Below are positions 26,916 to 35,802 of a stretch of DNA of 64,000 nucleotides, one piece after another. Both the position numbers and the translations under genes were made by a program. The notes under the pieces were generated by a model. It worked only from the letters and a program-made list of their open reading frames with translations. It was not told the origin of the DNA and did no database searches. The stretch covers positions 1-64,000 of the forward strand of contig CABQAZ010000005.1 in NCBI GenBank assembly GCA_902462295.1. The letters run 5' to 3'. The DNA comes from an uncultured Clostridium sp. (GTDB taxonomy: Bacteria; Bacillota; Clostridia; TANB77; CAG-508). Position 1 is the stretch's first letter. Each line of letters starts with the position of its first letter.

Positions 26916-28031
26916 ATGAAAGTTATAGTTGCAGCAGCAGGAACTGCAGGACATATAAATCCGGGATTAGCAATAGCAAATAAAATAAAAGAAGAAGAAC
27001 CAAATTCTGAAATAATGTTTATAGGAACTACAAGGGGACTAGAAAATGATTTAGTACCTAGAGCAGGATATAGTTTAAAAACAATAGATGCATATGGATT
27101 AAGCAAACAAATATCAATAGAAAGTTTAAAAAAAATATGTGCTACTTTAAAAGCAACAGGAAAAGCAAGAAAAATAATTCAGGAATTTAAGCCAGATATA
27201 ATAGTTGGAGCTGGAGGATATATATGTGGACCTGTAGTATGGGCAGGAAGTAAAGAAAAGATTCCTATAGTTTTACATGAAAGTAATGCATTTCCAGGGA
27301 AAGCTGTAAAGGTATTAGCAAAAAAAGCAGATACAGTTTTGATATCGTTTGAAGAAGCACGTTCAAGAATTCCAAATGCAAAAAATATAGTATTTACAGG
27401 GACACCTGTAAAAATAGAAAAAAAGGAATATACAAAAGAGCAAAAAGACAAAATATTAAAAGAGATTGGAGTACAAGGAAATATGCCAATCGTTCTAATA
27501 TTTGGAGGAAGTCAAGGTGCACAAAAAATAAATGAAGCAATAATAGGAATATTAGAAAATGAAATGAATAAGAAATATCAGATAATTTGGGCGACTGGTC
27601 CAAAACAATTTGATAATATAAAACAAGAACTAGCAAGTAAAAATATAAATATAGATAATGTAAAAAATGCAAAGATTCTTCCATATATATATAATATGGA
27701 GGAAATAATGAATATATCAAATATAATTGTTGCAAGAAGTGGAGCAATGACAATAACAGAAATTTCTAATTTAGGAAAGCCATCAATACTAATACCACTT
27801 CCAAATGTAAGTCAAAATCATCAATTATATAATGCAAAAGTTTTGGAAAATGTTGGTGCATCAAAAATAATATTAAATGATGATTTGAAAAAAGAAAATT
27901 TAGAGTATGAATTAGAAAAAATAATAGAAAATCCAGAACTAATGCACAAAATGGAAGAAAAAGCATATTCTAAATCAGTAAAAAATGTACAAGAAAAAAT
28001 ATATAGAGAAATAAAGAAATTAGTAAGGTAA
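26916..28031 (+). CDS. murG: UDP-GlcNAc:lipid I GlcNAc transferase
   Basis: MurG adds GlcNAc to lipid I on the inner membrane face, giving lipid II. Marks are VAAAGTAGHINPGLAIA at the start, the VGAGGYICGPVVWAG loop, PIVLHESNAFPGKAVK, and the C-terminal IFGGSQGAQKINEAI and RSGAMTITEISNLGKPSILI in sequence. I choose ATG at 26916 (371 residues): TGGAGG ends five bases upstream, whereas the earlier in-frame ATG at 26904 overlaps that ribosome binding site. The family usually has GGTGGH where this protein has AGTAGH. Confidence 0.93.
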   Translation: MKVIVAAAGTAGHINPGLAIANKIKEEEPNSEIMFIGTTRGLENDLVPRAGYSLKTIDAYGLSKQISIESLKKICATLKATGKARKIIQEFKPDIIVGAGGYICGPVVWAGSKEKIPIVLHESNAFPGKAVKVLAKKADTVLISFEEARSRIPNAKNIVFTGTPVKIEKKEYTKEQKDKILKEIGVQGNMPIVLIFGGSQGAQKINEAIIGILENEMNKKYQIIWATGPKQFDNIKQELASKNINIDNVKNAKILPYIYNMEEIMNISNIIVARSGAMTITEISNLGKPSILIPLPNVSQNHQLYNAKVLENVGASKIILNDDLKKENLEYELEKIIENPELMHKMEEKAYSKSVKNVQEKIYREIKKLVR

Positions 28032-28051
28032 TACCTTAGAAAGGATACATC

Positions 28052-29236
28052 ATGGAAATTCAAACAGTGGTAATATTATTAGTAGTAATAGATATAATTA
28101 TTTTAACATTTAGCGAAATAGCTATGAAAAAATATTTAAGAAAAAAAGTAATGTTTCCAAAAACAAAATTAATAAAAGGTTCAGATGTAACTAATGACGA
28201 TTTAGATATAAACAATAGTATATTTTTGCATATGACAGATGGAATAATAGCATTTGATAGAGATGGAAAAATAGTATTAATAAATCCTGCAGCTCAAAAA
28301 ATGATGAATGTATTACCAGAACATACATGTTTTGAAGATATATTTGGTAGATTTCATTTAAATATAAATTTAGAAAAAATTATATATCTTGAAAATTGGA
28401 CTAAAACAGAAGAAAGATTTCAAATTGAAGAAAGATTTGTAAATGCATATTTTGCACCATTTAAAAAAGAAAATGACAGAACAGTTGGTGTAATAGTTGT
28501 AATACAAGATATAACAGAACATGTTAAACTAGATAATATGAGAAAAGAATTTATAGCTGATGTATCACACGAATTAAAAACACCAATAACGTCAATAATG
28601 GGATATGCAGATACATTATTAGAAGAAGAATATGATAAAGAAACACAAAGTAAATTTTTAAATGTAATAGCTTCAGAAGCAAGAAGAATGGCTAAACTAG
28701 TAACAGATTTACTTACACTTTCTAGAAATGACAGTAATACAAATAAAGCCAAAAAAGAGCAATTTGAATTAGGTGAATTGGTAAAAAAATGTCAGGACAA
28801 GTTAGCAATAGAAATAAAAAAGAAAAATCATGAAGTTAAATGTTTTGTAACAGCAGATGTTCCACCTGTTTATGCAGATAAAGATGATATAGAGAGAGTA
28901 GTTTTAAATATTTTAACAAATAGTATAAAATATACAAAAGATGGTGGAGAAATTAAAATATATGTTGGATTTGTATATAATGATGCATATATTAAAATTT
29001 TTGATAATGGTATAGGAATTCCAGAAGAAGATTTAAATAGAATTTTTGAAAGATTTTATAGAGTAGATAAGGCTCGTAGTAGAGAAATGGGAGGAACAGG
29101 TCTAGGACTTTCTATTGCAAAAGATTTACTTGACAGAAATGGTGGAAGTATTGATATAAAAAGTGAGGTTGGAAAGGGAACAGAAGTAGTTCTAAAAGTT
29201 CCAACAAAAACTAAAGAAGACAAAAAAATAGATTAA
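28052..29236 (+). CDS. Sensor histidine kinase, PhoR/WalK-like, without adjacent regulator
   Basis: The 394-residue protein has one N-terminal membrane helix (residues 4-22), a PAS domain (about 50-155, TDGIIAFDRDGKIVLINPAA), a HisKA domain with H173 in DVSHELKTPITS, and an ATPase domain with N-box NILTNSIKYT, DNGIGIPEEDLNRIFERFY and GGTGLGLSIAKDLL. With only one membrane helix it probably senses an intracellular or membrane signal. No response regulator gene is adjacent, so the partner lies elsewhere. It sits between murG and lepB, a setting that suggests a cell-envelope role. Confidence 0.92.
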   Translation: MEIQTVVILLVVIDIIILTFSEIAMKKYLRKKVMFPKTKLIKGSDVTNDDLDINNSIFLHMTDGIIAFDRDGKIVLINPAAQKMMNVLPEHTCFEDIFGRFHLNINLEKIIYLENWTKTEERFQIEERFVNAYFAPFKKENDRTVGVIVVIQDITEHVKLDNMRKEFIADVSHELKTPITSIMGYADTLLEEEYDKETQSKFLNVIASEARRMAKLVTDLLTLSRNDSNTNKAKKEQFELGELVKKCQDKLAIEIKKKNHEVKCFVTADVPPVYADKDDIERVVLNILTNSIKYTKDGGEIKIYVGFVYNDAYIKIFDNGIGIPEEDLNRIFERFYRVDKARSREMGGTGLGLSIAKDLLDRNGGSIDIKSEVGKGTEVVLKVPTKTKEDKKID

Positions 29237-29293
29237 AAAATTAATCAAAACAATTATCTTACAACATTAAAAAGGATTAATTAAAAAATAATA

Positions 29294-29322
29294 TTGAAAA
29301 TTAAGATAAATTATTATATAAT
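29294..29322 (+). promoter_or_regulatory. Sigma-A promoter of lepB
   Basis: TTGAAA at 29294-29299 and TATAAT at 29317-29322 are 17 bases apart, 55 bases before the lepB start, in an otherwise non-coding gap after the histidine kinase gene. Confidence 0.75.
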
Positions 29323-29377
29323 AACAAAAGTAAAAAAGTACTCAAAAGAAAAAAATTTGAGGTAGAAAGGAAAAGAT

Positions 29378-30031
29378 ATGAAATCAACTTTAAGAGAGAT
29401 AATAGAGTGGTTAGTTTGTATAATAATAGCAGTAGTATTAGCTTTATTAGTAAGATATTATATAGGAACACCAACAATAGTACAACAAACATCAATGACA
29501 CCAACATTAAAAGAAAATGAAAGATTATGGCTTAATAGATGGGGAAGAACAACAAAAAAAATGCCAGAAAGAGGAGATATAATAACATTTGAAGCACCAA
29601 GTGTAACAAAAGTGTCAAGTGACAATATAGACTTAGATAATCCAGTAGCAATATATGATGAAGAACCACAAGGAGCGTTAAAAAGATTTTCATATTATGT
29701 TTTAGAAAATGGAAAAAGAAGCTATATAAAAAGAGTAATAGGATTACCTGGAGATTATGTAGAAATAAAAGATGGTGGAGTCTATATAAATGGAGAAAAA
29801 CTACAAGAAAACTATTTACGAGCAGGAGTAGTAACAGATATGATTCAGGGAAATAGAGATGAAAGTTATTTTAACAAATTTACAGTACCCGAAAATTATG
29901 TATTTGCAATGGGAGATAATAGGCCAGGAAGTACAGATTGTAGGTCATTTGGTTGTATACCATTAAGCAAAATAGAAGGAAAAGTATTGTTTAGATTTTG
30001 GCCATTTTCAAAATTTGGAGGAGTAGAATAA
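29378..30031 (+). CDS. lepB: Signal peptidase I
   Basis: The 217-residue protein has one N-terminal membrane helix (about 11-28), then the catalytic serine S39 in QQTSMTPTL and the catalytic lysine K118 in YIKRVIGLPGD, followed by FAMGDNRPGSTDCRSFG. It cleaves signal peptides from secreted proteins at the outer face of the membrane. The start follows GAAAGGAAAAGAT behind its own promoter. holB starts four bases after the stop, so lepB leads the holB-ricT unit. Confidence 0.93.
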   Translation: MKSTLREIIEWLVCIIIAVVLALLVRYYIGTPTIVQQTSMTPTLKENERLWLNRWGRTTKKMPERGDIITFEAPSVTKVSSDNIDLDNPVAIYDEEPQGALKRFSYYVLENGKRSYIKRVIGLPGDYVEIKDGGVYINGEKLQENYLRAGVVTDMIQGNRDESYFNKFTVPENYVFAMGDNRPGSTDCRSFGCIPLSKIEGKVLFRFWPFSKFGGVE

Positions 30032-30035
30032 AAAA

Positions 30036-30935
30036 TTGTTTGAAAACATATTAGGAAACGAAAAAAACAAAAACATATTAGAGAAATCAATAGAATTAAA
30101 TAAAACTTCACATAGTTATATATTTTGGGGAACAGAAGGAATCGGAAAAAAAATTATTGCAAAAGAATTCGCAAAAAAAATTTTATGTATTCAAAACCAT
30201 GATTATAATTGTAAATGTAAATCCTGCATTGAATTTGATTCAAATAATAATCCTGACTTTCAACTTATAGAAGCAACTGATGGAAAAATAAAGATAGAAC
30301 AAGTCAGAGAAATGCAGAAGAAGATATCAGAAAAACCGATAATATCAGACAAAAAAGTTTATATTATAAATGATGCAGGAACAATGACAAAAGAAGCACA
30401 AAACTGTTTACTAAAAACCTTAGAAGAACCACCAGAATATATAACAATAATATTAATATGCTCAAACGAAGATAATTTACTTAGTACAATAAAATCAAGA
30501 TGTACAAGAATGTACTTTGAACCAATAAAAGAGGAAGAAATAAAAAAATACATAGAACTCAATTTCCCAGAACAGCAAATAAGTGAAAAAATTATAAGCT
30601 TATCACAAGGAAGCATAGGAAAAACAATTAAATTAAATGAAAAAAAATATATATATGAAAATATAGAAGATATATTATTAAGTATGCAAAAAAAAGATTT
30701 AATAGAAATAGTACAAATGTCAACAGAAATATATAAAGCAAAAGAAGAAATAAATCCGATACTAGAATATATAAATGTATTATTAATAAAACTAAGCAAG
30801 AAAAATATAAAATATATAAAATGTATACAAATTGTGGAAGAAACAAAAAAAAGATTAAAGGCAAATAGCAATTATGATATGTGTATTGATTACATGATAT
30901 TTTCTATGTGGCATGAAATGATAGAAAGCAGATAG
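30036..30935 (+). CDS. holB: DNA polymerase III delta' subunit
   Basis: The 299-residue AAA+ clamp-loader subunit has Walker A GTEGIGKKIIA, a zinc-binding set of cysteines in CIQNHDYNCKCKSC, VYIINDAGTMTKEAQNCLLK as Walker B region, LEEPPEYITIIL and the KSRCTRM sensor region. It helps load the sliding clamp on DNA. The start is TTG at 30036, five bases after the lepB stop, with GGAGGAGTAG inside the end of lepB as ribosome binding site. ricT follows, an order common in Firmicutes. Confidence 0.92.
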   Translation: MFENILGNEKNKNILEKSIELNKTSHSYIFWGTEGIGKKIIAKEFAKKILCIQNHDYNCKCKSCIEFDSNNNPDFQLIEATDGKIKIEQVREMQKKISEKPIISDKKVYIINDAGTMTKEAQNCLLKTLEEPPEYITIILICSNEDNLLSTIKSRCTRMYFEPIKEEEIKKYIELNFPEQQISEKIISLSQGSIGKTIKLNEKKYIYENIEDILLSMQKKDLIEIVQMSTEIYKAKEEINPILEYINVLLIKLSKKNIKYIKCIQIVEETKKRLKANSNYDMCIDYMIFSMWHEMIESR

Positions 30936-30959
30936 ACACATAAAGAAAGGGCGAATTAA

Positions 30960-31871
30960 ATGAAAAGAATAATAGGAGTTAGATTTAAACGATTAGGAAA
31001 AATATACTTTTTTGACCCTAAATGGTTAGAAGTAAAAAAAGGAGAAAGTGTAATTGTTGAAACTTCTCAAGGGGAAGAAATTGCAGAAGTTGTTGTTCCT
31101 AATAGAATGATAGAAGAAGAAAAAATAGTAACACCACTAAAGAAAATATTAAGATTAGCTTCTCAAAGAGATTTAAAACATGCAGAAGAATGCAGAAAAA
31201 AAGAAAAAGAAGCATTTGATTTATGTAATAAAAAAATAAAAGAACATAAATTAGAAATGACATTAACAGATGTAGAGTATAAATTTGATAATAGTAAAAT
31301 ATTATTTTACTTTACAGCAGATGGAAGAATTGATTTTAGAGATTTAGTAAAAGATTTAGCTTCAATATATAAAACAAGAATAGAATTAAGACAAATTGGA
31401 GTAAGAGATGAAGTAAAAAGAATTGGTGGAAATGGTGTATGTGGAAGAGAACTATGTTGTTGTTCATTTTTAAGTGATTTTGAAACAGTGTCAATAAAAA
31501 TGGCAAAAGAACAAAATATATCATTAAATCCATCAAAAATTTCTGGGAACTGTGGAAGATTAATGTGTTGTTTAAAATATGAACAAGAAGTTTATGAAGA
31601 AAAACTTAAAAAATTACCAAATGTTGGGGCAATAGTAAAAACTCCTGATGGGCAAGGAGAAGTAGAGGGAATTGAACCATTAAAAGAAATTGTCAAAGTT
31701 AAACTTAAAAATGGAGAAATATTTAAAATTAAAAGATATGATATTAAAGAAATAAAAGTTATTAAAGATATAGTAAAAGAACAAACGGATAATGAAGAAA
31801 AGGAATATCAAAAAGAATTAAAAGAACTGGAAAATTTAGAAAAGAAAGACTTAAAATTAAAAGAAAGCTAA
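30960..31871 (+). CDS. ricT: PSP1 domain protein RicT (YaaT)
   Basis: RicT works with RicA and RicF and RNase Y in mRNA maturation, and influences sporulation and competence in Bacillus. The 303-residue protein has a PSP1 domain with FKRLGKIYFFDP and RQIGVRDEVKRIGGNGVCG, and cysteine groups CGRELCCC and CGRLMCCLKYE that bind an iron-sulphur cluster in the characterised homologue. The C-terminus is a charged coiled-coil-like tail from about residue 265. It starts after AAAGGGCG, 24 bases behind holB. Confidence 0.92.
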   Translation: MKRIIGVRFKRLGKIYFFDPKWLEVKKGESVIVETSQGEEIAEVVVPNRMIEEEKIVTPLKKILRLASQRDLKHAEECRKKEKEAFDLCNKKIKEHKLEMTLTDVEYKFDNSKILFYFTADGRIDFRDLVKDLASIYKTRIELRQIGVRDEVKRIGGNGVCGRELCCCSFLSDFETVSIKMAKEQNISLNPSKISGNCGRLMCCLKYEQEVYEEKLKKLPNVGAIVKTPDGQGEVEGIEPLKEIVKVKLKNGEIFKIKRYDIKEIKVIKDIVKEQTDNEEKEYQKELKELENLEKKDLKLKES

Positions 31872-31925
31872 ATTTTTTTATGATATTTAATAATTGTTTC
31901 TTAAATGAGAGGTGGTGATGATAAG

Positions 31926-32099
31926 ATGGCATATAAAATACAATGTGATAAATGTATAAGTTGTGGAGCTTGTGCTGCAGAATGTCCAGTTGGATGTATA
32001 TCACAAGGAGAAACATGTTTTAAAATAGAAGAATCAGCTTGTATTGGATGTGGCACATGTGCAGGAGTTTGTCCAGTAGAAGCACCAGTTGAGCAATAA
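31926..32099 (+). CDS. 2[4Fe-4S] ferredoxin
   Basis: The 57-residue protein has two CxxCxxCxxxCP sets: CISCGACAAECPVG and CIGCGTCAGVCPVEAP, which bind two [4Fe-4S] clusters for low-potential electron transfer. I choose ATG at 31926 because AGAGGTGGTGATGATAAG supplies the ribosome binding site; the ATG at 31905 overlaps that site. Small clostridial ferredoxins of this size are usual in anaerobes. It lies between ricT and a rhodanese gene. Confidence 0.93.
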   Translation: MAYKIQCDKCISCGACAAECPVGCISQGETCFKIEESACIGCGTCAGVCPVEAPVEQ

Positions 32100-32159
32100 A
32101 AATAAATACAAAATCACAAATATATCCCTCTTTATATATAATATTAAAGGGGGGGATAA

Positions 32160-32480
32160 ATGTTTTGCAGAAAAAAATGTTATAGAAGCTTTCAAAATGG
32201 GGATATAACAATGGAGGAACTAAAAAATAAAGTTGTACAAGGTGCAATACTCTTAGACGTTAGAAGTAAACAGGAATATAATGAGGGACATTTACAAGGA
32301 GCAATAAATATACCGGAATTTGAATTAGCAAATAGAGTAAGAAAAGAAATACCAAAAAAGAACCAGATGATAATAATTTATTGCCAATATGGAGGAAGAA
32401 GTAGAAACTCATATATTATGATGAAAAGAATGGGATATACTAATATATATAATCTATATGGTGGATTAGATATGATGTAA
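32160..32480 (+). CDS. Rhodanese-like domain protein
   Basis: The 106-residue single-domain protein shows ILLDVRSKQEYNEGHLQGAINIP and an active-site cysteine in IIYCQYGGRSRNSY, the typical C-x4-R loop. Rhodanese domains carry persulfide sulfur for transfer reactions; the acceptor is unknown. The start follows AAAGGGGGGG. Two cysteines near the N-terminus (MFCRKKC) are unusual additions. A strong terminator follows at 32527. Confidence 0.88.
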   Translation: MFCRKKCYRSFQNGDITMEELKNKVVQGAILLDVRSKQEYNEGHLQGAINIPEFELANRVRKEIPKKNQMIIIYCQYGGRSRNSYIMMKRMGYTNIYNLYGGLDMM

Positions 32481-32526
32481 GTTTTTATATTACAATAAAG
32501 TATAAACTGTAAAGAACAGAAAAGAG

Positions 32527-32558
32527 AGCTATACTCAATTTGTGAGTGTGGCTTTTTT
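32527..32558 (+). terminator. Intrinsic terminator after the rhodanese gene
   Basis: AGCTATACTCA (32527-32537) pairs with TGAGTGTGGCT (32543-32553) with G-U pairs, followed by six T. It ends the lepB-to-rhodanese transcript. Confidence 0.85.
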
Positions 32559-32614
32559 ATATAATAGGAAAGTGATACTTTTATAAATCGAGTGAAAGCA
32601 AATGGAGGAATGAA

Positions 32615-33166
32615 ATGAATATAAAAAGAATAGAAAGCCAAACTAAAGAAAAGTTAAAATATTTTAAAGAAATAAATTCAACACATATACATGCAAAAGA
32701 AATAGAAAAACAAGGAGACCAAATTTTAATTGCAGAAGTACAAACAATGGGAATAGGTACAAAAGGAAGAAAATGGCATACAGGTGCAAACAACAATATA
32801 GCAATGACAATAATAAAACATCCAAAATGCAAAATTGAAAAATTAGATGGTGTAACAACACAAATTGCTGAAATTATAAAGCAAATAATAAAGGAAATGT
32901 ATGGGTATGAATTAAAAATAAAAATGCCAAATGATTTAATGTTGAATAACAAAAAAGTATGTGGAATATTGACAGAAATTCGTACTCAAGGTGAAAAAAT
33001 AGAGTATTTATTAATAAGTATAGGATTTAACGTAAATGAAAGTAGTTTTACAAAAGAATTAGAAGAAATAGCAACATCACTAAAAAAAGAATATAAGATA
33101 GATTTTGAAAGAGAAGATATAATAATAAATATAATAAATAGAATAAACGAATTAATTAAGTTATAA
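32615..33166 (+). CDS. birA: Biotin--protein ligase (BirA catalytic domain)
   Basis: The 183-residue protein covers the catalytic domain only: STHIHAKEIEKQGDQILIAE, VQTMGIGTKGRKWHTGANNN in place of the usual QTxGRGRxGRxW loop, and IKMPNDLMLNNKKVCGILTE with the biotin-contacting lysine region. It attaches biotin to carboxylase carriers. The N-terminal HTH of bifunctional BirA repressors is missing, and so is a clear C-terminal SH3-like domain, so it is a minimal ligase. The biotin-AMP loop GIGTKGRK differs from the standard GRGRRGR form. Confidence 0.82.
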   Translation: MNIKRIESQTKEKLKYFKEINSTHIHAKEIEKQGDQILIAEVQTMGIGTKGRKWHTGANNNIAMTIIKHPKCKIEKLDGVTTQIAEIIKQIIKEMYGYELKIKMPNDLMLNNKKVCGILTEIRTQGEKIEYLLISIGFNVNESSFTKELEEIATSLKKEYKIDFEREDIIINIINRINELIKL

Positions 33167-33206
33167 AAAAAATATTAGAGAATATAAATATAATAGGAGG
33201 TTTGTC

Positions 33207-33569
33207 ATGAAGGGATTGAGAAACATTATAAAAGGTGTAATAATTTCAATGATATTTACATTTATTTTTTTATTTATATTTTCGATTATATTAACATATA
33301 CAAATATGAGTGAATCATTTATAAAACCTGTAATAATAATAACAACAGCTATTAGTATATTTATAGGAAGTTCAATAGGCAATTTAAAAATGAAAAAAAA
33401 TGGGTTATTAAATGGAGCAATAATTGGAATAATATATTTATTGAGTATATATCTTTTATCAGGGATAATAAATCAAAATTTCACATTAACAATACAATCA
33501 TTGATAATAATAATTTCTGGAATGTTATGTGGAATGTTTGGAGGAATTATAGGAATAAATAAAGGCTAA
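33207..33569 (+). CDS. TIGR04086 family membrane protein
   Basis: This 120-residue protein has four membrane helices (about 8-30, 40-56, 66-84 and 90-116) joined by short loops, including GSSIGNLKMKKNGLLNGAIIG and a final GMLCGMFGGIIGINKG. The layout matches TIGR04086, a family usually found beside yajC, the six-cysteine SCIFF peptide and secDF in Clostridia. Here secD-secF follow after one gene, but I found no SCIFF peptide or its radical SAM maturase. The function is unknown. Start after TAGGAGGTTTGTC. Confidence 0.85.
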   Translation: MKGLRNIIKGVIISMIFTFIFLFIFSIILTYTNMSESFIKPVIIITTAISIFIGSSIGNLKMKKNGLLNGAIIGIIYLLSIYLLSGIINQNFTLTIQSLIIIISGMLCGMFGGIIGINKG

Positions 33570-33679
33570 TTTTACACAATTAGCTTTATTCTTATCAGAA
33601 ACTATATCAGGTAATTCTAAAAAAATTAATCAAAACCATTATCTTATAACTATTTTAAAATAAAAATGTATAAAAATAG

Positions 33680-33708
33680 TTGATATTTTTGAAAAAATAG
33701 GATAAAAT
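33680..33708 (+). promoter_or_regulatory. Sigma-A promoter before the HD-domain gene
   Basis: TTGATA at 33680-33685 and TAAAAT at 33703-33708 are 17 bases apart, 24 bases before the start of the HD gene. It probably drives the HD-secD-secF unit. Confidence 0.65.
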
Positions 33709-33732
33709 CTATAAAGACAAAAGGAGGAAACT

Positions 33733-34392
33733 ATGATAACTTTAGAAGATGTAATGAAAAATGAAGAAGTTAAAGCATTTGTTCATGCTTCACAAAAACA
33801 GTTAAAAGCATTAGGATATACAGAACATTCAGAGAGACATATAGGAATAGTATCAAAAAGAACAGGAGAAATATTACAAAAATTAGGATATGACGAAAGA
33901 ACTATAGAATTAGGAAAAATTGCAGGATATTTGCATGACATAGGAAATTGTATAAATAGAGTGGATCATGCACATAGTGGAGCAATATTAGCATATAACA
34001 TTTTAAAAGAAATGGATATGCCAGCAGAAGACAGAACTGAAATAGTAATGGCAATAGGAAATCATGATGAGGGAACAGGAACAGCTGTAAGTGACATATC
34101 AGCAGCTTTAATATTAGCAGATAAATCAGATGTTCATAGAGACAGAGTAGTAAATACAAATATGTCAACATTCGATATACATGATAGAGTAAATTATGCT
34201 GTAACAGATGCAAAACTAGAAATAGATGAAGTTTCAAGAAAAGTAATATTAAACCTAACAATAGACACTCAAATATGTCCAGTATTAGATTATTTTCAAA
34301 TTTTTATGGATAGAACAATGATGAGTAAATATGCTGCAAAATATTTGCATATATGGTTTGAATTAGTAATAAATGGAACAAAGTTATTATAA
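33733..34392 (+). CDS. HD-domain phosphohydrolase
   Basis: The 219-residue protein has HSERH near residue 33, LHDIGN for the HD metal pair, HSGAILAYNIL and IGNHDEG, and ALILADKSDVHRDR near residue 138. These are the histidine and aspartate ligands of HD-family metal phosphohydrolases. The substrate is unknown; nucleotides or cyclic dinucleotides are usual. It starts after AAAGGAGGAAACT and ends just before secD, a gene order seen in Clostridia, so it may be co-transcribed with secDF. Confidence 0.85.
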   Translation: MITLEDVMKNEEVKAFVHASQKQLKALGYTEHSERHIGIVSKRTGEILQKLGYDERTIELGKIAGYLHDIGNCINRVDHAHSGAILAYNILKEMDMPAEDRTEIVMAIGNHDEGTGTAVSDISAALILADKSDVHRDRVVNTNMSTFDIHDRVNYAVTDAKLEIDEVSRKVILNLTIDTQICPVLDYFQIFMDRTMMSKYAAKYLHIWFELVINGTKLL

Positions 34393-34415
34393 TAATGAAA
34401 GGAACGATTATAAAA

Positions 34416-35792
34416 ATGAAAAAGGTAAAAATAACAACAATAATATTAGCAATTATATTAGTATCACTAGTTGCATTTGGTGGTGTATATATAAAAACAC
34501 AAAATAGAATGGAAGACAAAGTAAAAGAATATTCATTTGGAAGAGAACTTAATGGGGGAAGAATAATAGAATTAAAAGTAAAAGAAGAAAGTGATGAAGA
34601 AGAAGAAACAACAACACAAAATTCAGATGATTTAACAGTTGAAAATTATGAAACTGTAAAAAATACAATCGAAAAAAGATTAAAAAGTCTTAGTGCTCAA
34701 GATTATACAATATCATTAAACAAAAAAGATGGTACAATCAGAGTAGAATTACCAGAAGATGAAAGAACAGATGATTTAGCATACTATTTAGTAGCATCAG
34801 GAAAAGTAGAATTAAAAGAAAAAGACACAAGTACAAAATTACTTAATGAATCAATGGTAAAAAAAGTTCAATACACATATAAAACAAATACAGATGGAGC
34901 ATATCAAGTTTATTTAGAAATTTTATTAACAAAAGATGGACAATCTAAAATAGAAGAAATCAAAAATGATTATGCATTACTAGCTACTGAAATAGAAGAA
35001 ATAGAAAAAAAAGATAAAAGTACCACAGATTCAACAGAAGATACAACAACAACTGAAGAAACAGATACAACAACTGAAAATACTGATGGAACAGACGAAA
35101 ATAAAGAAGAAACCAAAAAAGTAGCAAAATTATCATTAGCAGGAACAGAATATGATATAGAAAGTTTAGAAAAAAATAAAATAACTGTAAAAATAGGTTC
35201 TGAAACATCAAATAATACATCAGTAAACAATAATATAGCAAAAGCAGCAGAAATAGCAATGTTAGTAAATTCAGGAAAATATCCAATAGAATATGAAGCA
35301 AAAACTAATAGACTTGTATATTCAGATATATCAAAAGAACAATTAATTTATTTTGCATTAATAATTGCAATATTGTTAGTAGTTGTATTTATAGTATTTA
35401 CAGTAAAATATAAAACTAAAGGATTACTTTCAAGTATATCATGTGTAGGATTTATAGCAATATTATCATTATTATTAAGATACACAAATGTTAATATATC
35501 AATAGAGGGAATAGGAGCAATAATATTAACAATATTAATAGACCTAAAATTAAATCAAATAATGTTAAATAAAATGAAAACAATGAATGTTGTTAATGAA
35601 GCAACAGTAAGTTCATACAAAGAGATATTTTCAAAATTAATACCTATAATGATTATTACATTAGTATTCTGTTTTTCAGGATGGGCAAATTTAAGTAGTT
35701 TTGGAATGATAATGTTCTGGGGCTTAATATTAGTAGCAGTATATAATGTAATTTTTACAAAAACATTATTAAAATTGAAAGAAAGCAAATAG
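34416..35792 (+). CDS. secD: Divergent SecD
   Basis: SecD assists protein export through SecYEG. This roughly 458-residue protein has one N-terminal membrane helix, then EYSFGRELNGGRIIELK where SecD has its FGxDLxGG motif, VKNTIEKRLKSL, and about five C-terminal helices with NVSIEGIGAII-like sequence (ISIEGIGAIILTILIDL). The periplasmic part is interrupted by an acidic threonine-rich stretch (TTTTEETDTTTENTDGTDEN). The conserved family sequence near the fourth helix is weakly kept. I favour ATG at 34416, with AAAGGA upstream, over 34395. secF follows after ten bases. Confidence 0.75.
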   Translation: MKKVKITTIILAIILVSLVAFGGVYIKTQNRMEDKVKEYSFGRELNGGRIIELKVKEESDEEEETTTQNSDDLTVENYETVKNTIEKRLKSLSAQDYTISLNKKDGTIRVELPEDERTDDLAYYLVASGKVELKEKDTSTKLLNESMVKKVQYTYKTNTDGAYQVYLEILLTKDGQSKIEEIKNDYALLATEIEEIEKKDKSTTDSTEDTTTTEETDTTTENTDGTDENKEETKKVAKLSLAGTEYDIESLEKNKITVKIGSETSNNTSVNNNIAKAAEIAMLVNSGKYPIEYEAKTNRLVYSDISKEQLIYFALIIAILLVVVFIVFTVKYKTKGLLSSISCVGFIAILSLLLRYTNVNISIEGIGAIILTILIDLKLNQIMLNKMKTMNVVNEATVSSYKEIFSKLIPIMIITLVFCFSGWANLSSFGMIMFWGLILVAVYNVIFTKTLLKLKESK

Positions 35793-35802
35793 GAGGCAAT
35801 AC

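Noticed and set aside
34970..35301. Two overlapping minus-strand frames inside secD
   Set aside because: They are complements of the low-complexity Thr/Glu-rich stretch of SecD, giving Ser/Val/Leu-rich artefacts.
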